A program made the translations under genes and the position numbers. Under the pieces are notes generated by a model. The model did no database searches and was not told where the DNA came from. It saw nothing but the letters and a program-made list of their open reading frames with translations. This document shows, one piece after another, positions 43,497-45,582 of a stretch of DNA of 45,582 nt (the stretch's first letter is position 1; every line of letters starts with the position of its first letter). The stretch is from a virus: positions 1-45,582 of the IMG/VR virus record IMGVR_UViG_3300031364_000006, one strand, 5' to 3'.

Positions 43497-43816
43497 AAAT
43501 AATTATATCAATTGGTTTATTTTTGGGAATTTGTTATATTATCTTCTTGATTTTAACAAATCCAATATATAGGCGTGTACGTGTTCCGCATAGAAAGCAT
43601 TATGTATATAGTTCCGGAAATAATGCAATTTCAGAATTTTGCGATTCTATAACATTAGAAATACCTTGTAACCCATTGCTGAATTTTTTGGGGCTTTTAC
43701 ATTTTGATAAAAATAAAAACGCTTTTAATCCCGTTGATGAATGGGAATTTGATTCTGAAAAGTCGGAAATGATTTGGAAAAAAATTAAAGAAATTGAAAG
43801 TGAGGGATCAAAATGA
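43493..43816 (+). CDS. Membrane-anchored protein of the plus cassette
   Basis: A 107-residue protein with one N-terminal membrane segment (about 3-22: IIISIGLFLGICYIIFLILT) and a soluble domain with two Cys (EFCDSITLEIPCNPLLNF) and a charged end (DSEKSEMIWKKIKEIESEGSK). Overlaps both neighbours by four bases. Function unknown. Confidence 0.65.
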   Translation: MKIIISIGLFLGICYIIFLILTNPIYRRVRVPHRKHYVYSSGNNAISEFCDSITLEIPCNPLLNFLGLLHFDKNKNAFNPVDEWEFDSEKSEMIWKKIKEIESEGSK

Positions 43817-44166
43817 GAGAAATTTTGTTCCGTTTTGTGTTCAAAAATAGAGAAACCGGAGAAATCCGTAAAGAAATATTTAGCCTTAATGAGATTCAAT
43901 CTGGATGCGCAAAATTAATTTATTTACTCAGAAATAGCTCTTTAGAATTAATAGCACGTGACGAGTTTACTGGTATTACAGATAAAAACGGCAAAAAGAT
44001 TTTTGAGAATGATATTGTTAAATCCGACTGGGGATATGGAGAATTAAATACTAAAGTTGAATTTCAGGATATATTTTTTGCTGATAACGAATGCACGATT
44101 TCTGAAAATATAGAAGTAATCGGAAATATCTTTGATAATCCTGATTTATTAGACGGCTCCAAATAG
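43813..44166 (+). CDS. YopX-family protein
   Basis: A 117-residue protein with MREILFRFVFKNRETGEI, then FTGITDKNGKKIFENDIVK and the C-terminal NIEVIGNIFDNPDLL, the three hallmark segments of phage YopX proteins. These are common accessory proteins with unknown function. It is the last gene of the plus cassette and ends at a terminator. Confidence 0.85.
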   Translation: MREILFRFVFKNRETGEIRKEIFSLNEIQSGCAKLIYLLRNSSLELIARDEFTGITDKNGKKIFENDIVKSDWGYGELNTKVEFQDIFFADNECTISENIEVIGNIFDNPDLLDGSK

Positions 44167-44183
44167 GGGCCGTCTTTTATTTT
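44152..44183 (+). terminator. Terminator of the plus-strand cassette
   Basis: GACGGCTCC-AAATA-GGGGCCGTC (nine pairs with one G-U) followed by TTTTATTTT. It ends the cassette transcript at the edge of the head-closure gene. Confidence 0.85.
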
Positions 44184-44617
44184 GCTGTCACCGATAAGAT
44201 AATCGGCGTTCCACTATCGCTTGCGGGAATTCCAACGCCAGTAATCGAATAGCACCGGTATTTTTTTAGCATTTCTGCTTTTGTGGTTGTGGGCATTGTT
44301 TCAGCAGCTTCACCGGCAACAAAAAAATCATGATTTGTGTTGAATGTAAAATATCCGGTTTTATCAACCAGCGCCGCCCATGCGTCATAGGCTAAAAACG
44401 TGCGGTCACTTGTCGCTTCAATGTCCCGTAAGTCAATCATCAAAGAAGCCGTGTTAGTGGTGCTTACGCCGCGTTGTGCGAGACGCATTTGATAGTTTAG
44501 GTCAATTGATACACGCTCTATGAAAGTTCGTTGGAACGTCATTACGCCGCTTGCAGTAGAGACATAATTATAGAGCGTAATATTGTAGGGCCTTGACCGC
44601 CTCGACATTACTTTCAT
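44177..44617 (-). CDS. Head-tail connector/closure protein
   Basis: The start at 44617 overlaps the upstream stop (ATGA). The 146-residue protein (MKVMSRRSRPYNITLYNYVSTASGVMTFQRTFIERVSIDLNYQMRLAQRGVSTTNTASLMIDLRDI...) has the beta-barrel-like outline of head closure proteins in this gene position. Family assignment is by order rather than motif. Confidence 0.6.
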   Translation of the reverse strand: MKVMSRRSRPYNITLYNYVSTASGVMTFQRTFIERVSIDLNYQMRLAQRGVSTTNTASLMIDLRDIEATSDRTFLAYDAWAALVDKTGYFTFNTNHDFFVAGEAAETMPTTTKAEMLKKYRCYSITGVGIPASDSGTPIILSVTAK

Positions 44618-45009
44618 GCCATACACACCACCGAACTAAATCCACCGCGCTGTAGATACGTCCACGCCTGTTGCCTTGCTGTGCTTAATGCCGCGTTTAC
44701 TGACGCTTGATCAATTCCAGAATAACTATATCCATTGACTGCTTCGGATGATGCCATAAGGCCCGCGCTGTCTGTAGCCGTGTCAATCTGTGCAAGTGAT
44801 TCAGCGAGCGCGCAGGTAGCCAGTTTTATGGCCTCCTGTGCGTCTGCGCTGTAGCTTGCAAGTCCGTTCAAACGGACTATATTAACAGTAAGCCGGTCAA
44901 GTTCATCCGACGCCCTCAACGCAATGCGAGGGAAAATCGTACTATCAATCGGAACGCCTGCATATGTGCCTGTATAAAACGCGCTGTCAATGTAAGCTGT
45001 ATAGCTCAA
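44614..45009 (-). CDS. Head-tail adaptor protein
   Basis: The start is the TTG at 45009 with GGAGG eight bases upstream; the upstream in-frame GTG lies within that site. The 131-residue, mainly helical protein (MSYTAYIDSAFYTGTYAGVPIDSTIFPRIALRASDELDRLTVN...) fits gp6/gp15-type adaptors directly after the capsid gene. It is rich in Ala/Ser and ends ARQQAWTYLQRGGFSSVVCMA. Confidence 0.65.
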   Translation of the reverse strand: MSYTAYIDSAFYTGTYAGVPIDSTIFPRIALRASDELDRLTVNIVRLNGLASYSADAQEAIKLATCALAESLAQIDTATDSAGLMASSEAVNGYSYSGIDQASVNAALSTARQQAWTYLQRGGFSSVVCMA

Positions 45010-45026
45010 CCGGATCACCTCCTAAA

Positions 45027-45582
45027 TTATGATACCGGATTCGTGGTTTTGCGGCATACGGCGCGAGCTGAATTTGTAAGCCTGTAACCGCTGTTCATTT
45101 CGACCTGTGCAAGAGAACCAACGAACCGCTCGGAATCCACCATACGGGTTGTTTCAAAATTGGTCAGGATAGAAAATGCGTCACTGTCATACATCACATA
45201 GTCAACATAATCTGCTTCCGCAACGGCGGTCTGGAATGTCACGGTGCGGAGAACCCCGCCATAATCATAATATGTTGCTGTAGAAGCGGAAAGGCCATTT
45301 GCCTCGATTACAGTAAAGCCAAGCCATGATCCAACACGTCCAGAGGCATTCAGAGCGTCGTTCATCGTAGGCGTAAAGTCACTGCCAGCGTATTCCAGAA
45401 TTGTCGCATAGGTCTTCGTGGAGCAAAGCAACACGTTTGCCATAGCGCCAGCATCAACAATAGTTTTGCGGTTGGAAAGAATGTCGGATTTGATATTGCT
45501 GGTAGTCAGAGCGTCAGCAGATGCTTCGGAAGTAGATTCATTCACAAGGCAAGCCAGCCCTGTAAGAGTATATCCCTGTGCG
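45027..45582 (-). CDS. Major capsid protein, C-terminal part (continues at the left end)
   Basis: The frame is open to the window edge and continues in phase at 1-465; the last 127 bases repeat the left end. C-terminal sequence includes KTIVDAGAMANVLLCSTKTYATILEYAG and VEMNSGYRLTNSARAVCRKTTNPVS. Unit protein length is 297 residues. A GTG within the frame is not the true start; the ATG at 465 is. Confidence 0.85.
   Translation of the reverse strand, partial: AQGYTLTGLACLVNESTSEASADALTTSNIKSDILSNRKTIVDAGAMANVLLCSTKTYATILEYAGSDFTPTMNDALNASGRVGSWLGFTVIEANGLSASTATYYDYGGVLRTVTFQTAVAEADYVDYVMYDSDAFSILTNFETTRMVDSERFVGSLAQVEMNSGYRLTNSARAVCRKTTNPVS
45456..45582. repeat. Terminal direct repeat, right copy
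   Basis: Exact copy of bases 1-127; removing one copy gives a circle in which the capsid gene is uninterrupted. Confidence 0.95.

Overview
The window is the complete genome of a temperate, siphovirus-like phage with a low-to-moderate G+C Clostridia-type host, captured as a circle cut at an arbitrary point. The first 127 bases are repeated exactly as the last 127 bases (1-127 = 45456-45582), so the unit length is 45,455 bp and the major capsid gene runs across the cut. An intact attP next to the integrase carries the 3' half of a tRNA-Ser(GCU) gene, which means this is the excised or virion form and not an integrated prophage. The genus of the host cannot be named from the sequence. The gene families (SPP1 gp6-type portal, GP20 scaffold, Gp15, GH25 lysin, DUF1492 late regulator, Gp157/ERF) are typical of Firmicutes phages. 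Codon use is standard, with TAA, TAG and TGA all used as stops.

Layout. Almost everything is transcribed leftward (minus strand). The switch lies at 24.7-24.8 kb: a consensus leftward promoter with a perfect palindromic operator filling its 17-bp spacer, a second operator, and a rightward HTH repressor gene. Leftward from there come the early genes (24.4 to 10.2 kb): many small nin-like proteins, a PAPS-reductase-family protein, an Lar-like zinc ribbon, Gp157, ERF annealing protein, a NinB-like protein, SSB, a replication initiator with internal iterons, DnaB-type helicase, RusA-like resolvase, ASCH protein and finally a DUF1492/ArpU-type late regulator. Next is a roughly 900-nt stretch without any credible gene (9.3-10.2 kb) that looks like a very large structured RNA with a tRNA-like domain and its own terminator. 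The late genes follow, running leftward through the origin of the window: terminase small and large subunits, portal, minor capsid protein, small accessory genes, scaffold, major capsid, head-tail connectors, two head-fibre-like proteins, tail completion proteins, major tail protein, tail chaperones, tape measure, tail tip, a seven-bladed-propeller fibre, and the lysis cassette ending near 28.1 kb.

The plus-strand genes are the repressor, the integrase, a promoter-operator-controlled three-gene cassette (27.0-28.0 kb), a membrane-protein moron in the early region (23.0-23.3 kb) and a four-gene cassette between head genes (43.1-44.2 kb). A further minus-strand moron (38.1-38.5 kb) has its own promoter and terminator.

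The observations most worth a second look are the giant RNA with a tRNA-Leu-like elbow, a membrane-anchored ComEA-like helix-hairpin-helix protein in the lysis cassette, the operator embedded in the early promoter spacer, two genes that appear to start at ACG behind strong ribosome binding sites, a frameshifted cysteine/HTH gene, and two adjacent capsid-associated proteins sharing an N-terminal anchor. All family names were assigned by reading motifs and have not been checked by database search.
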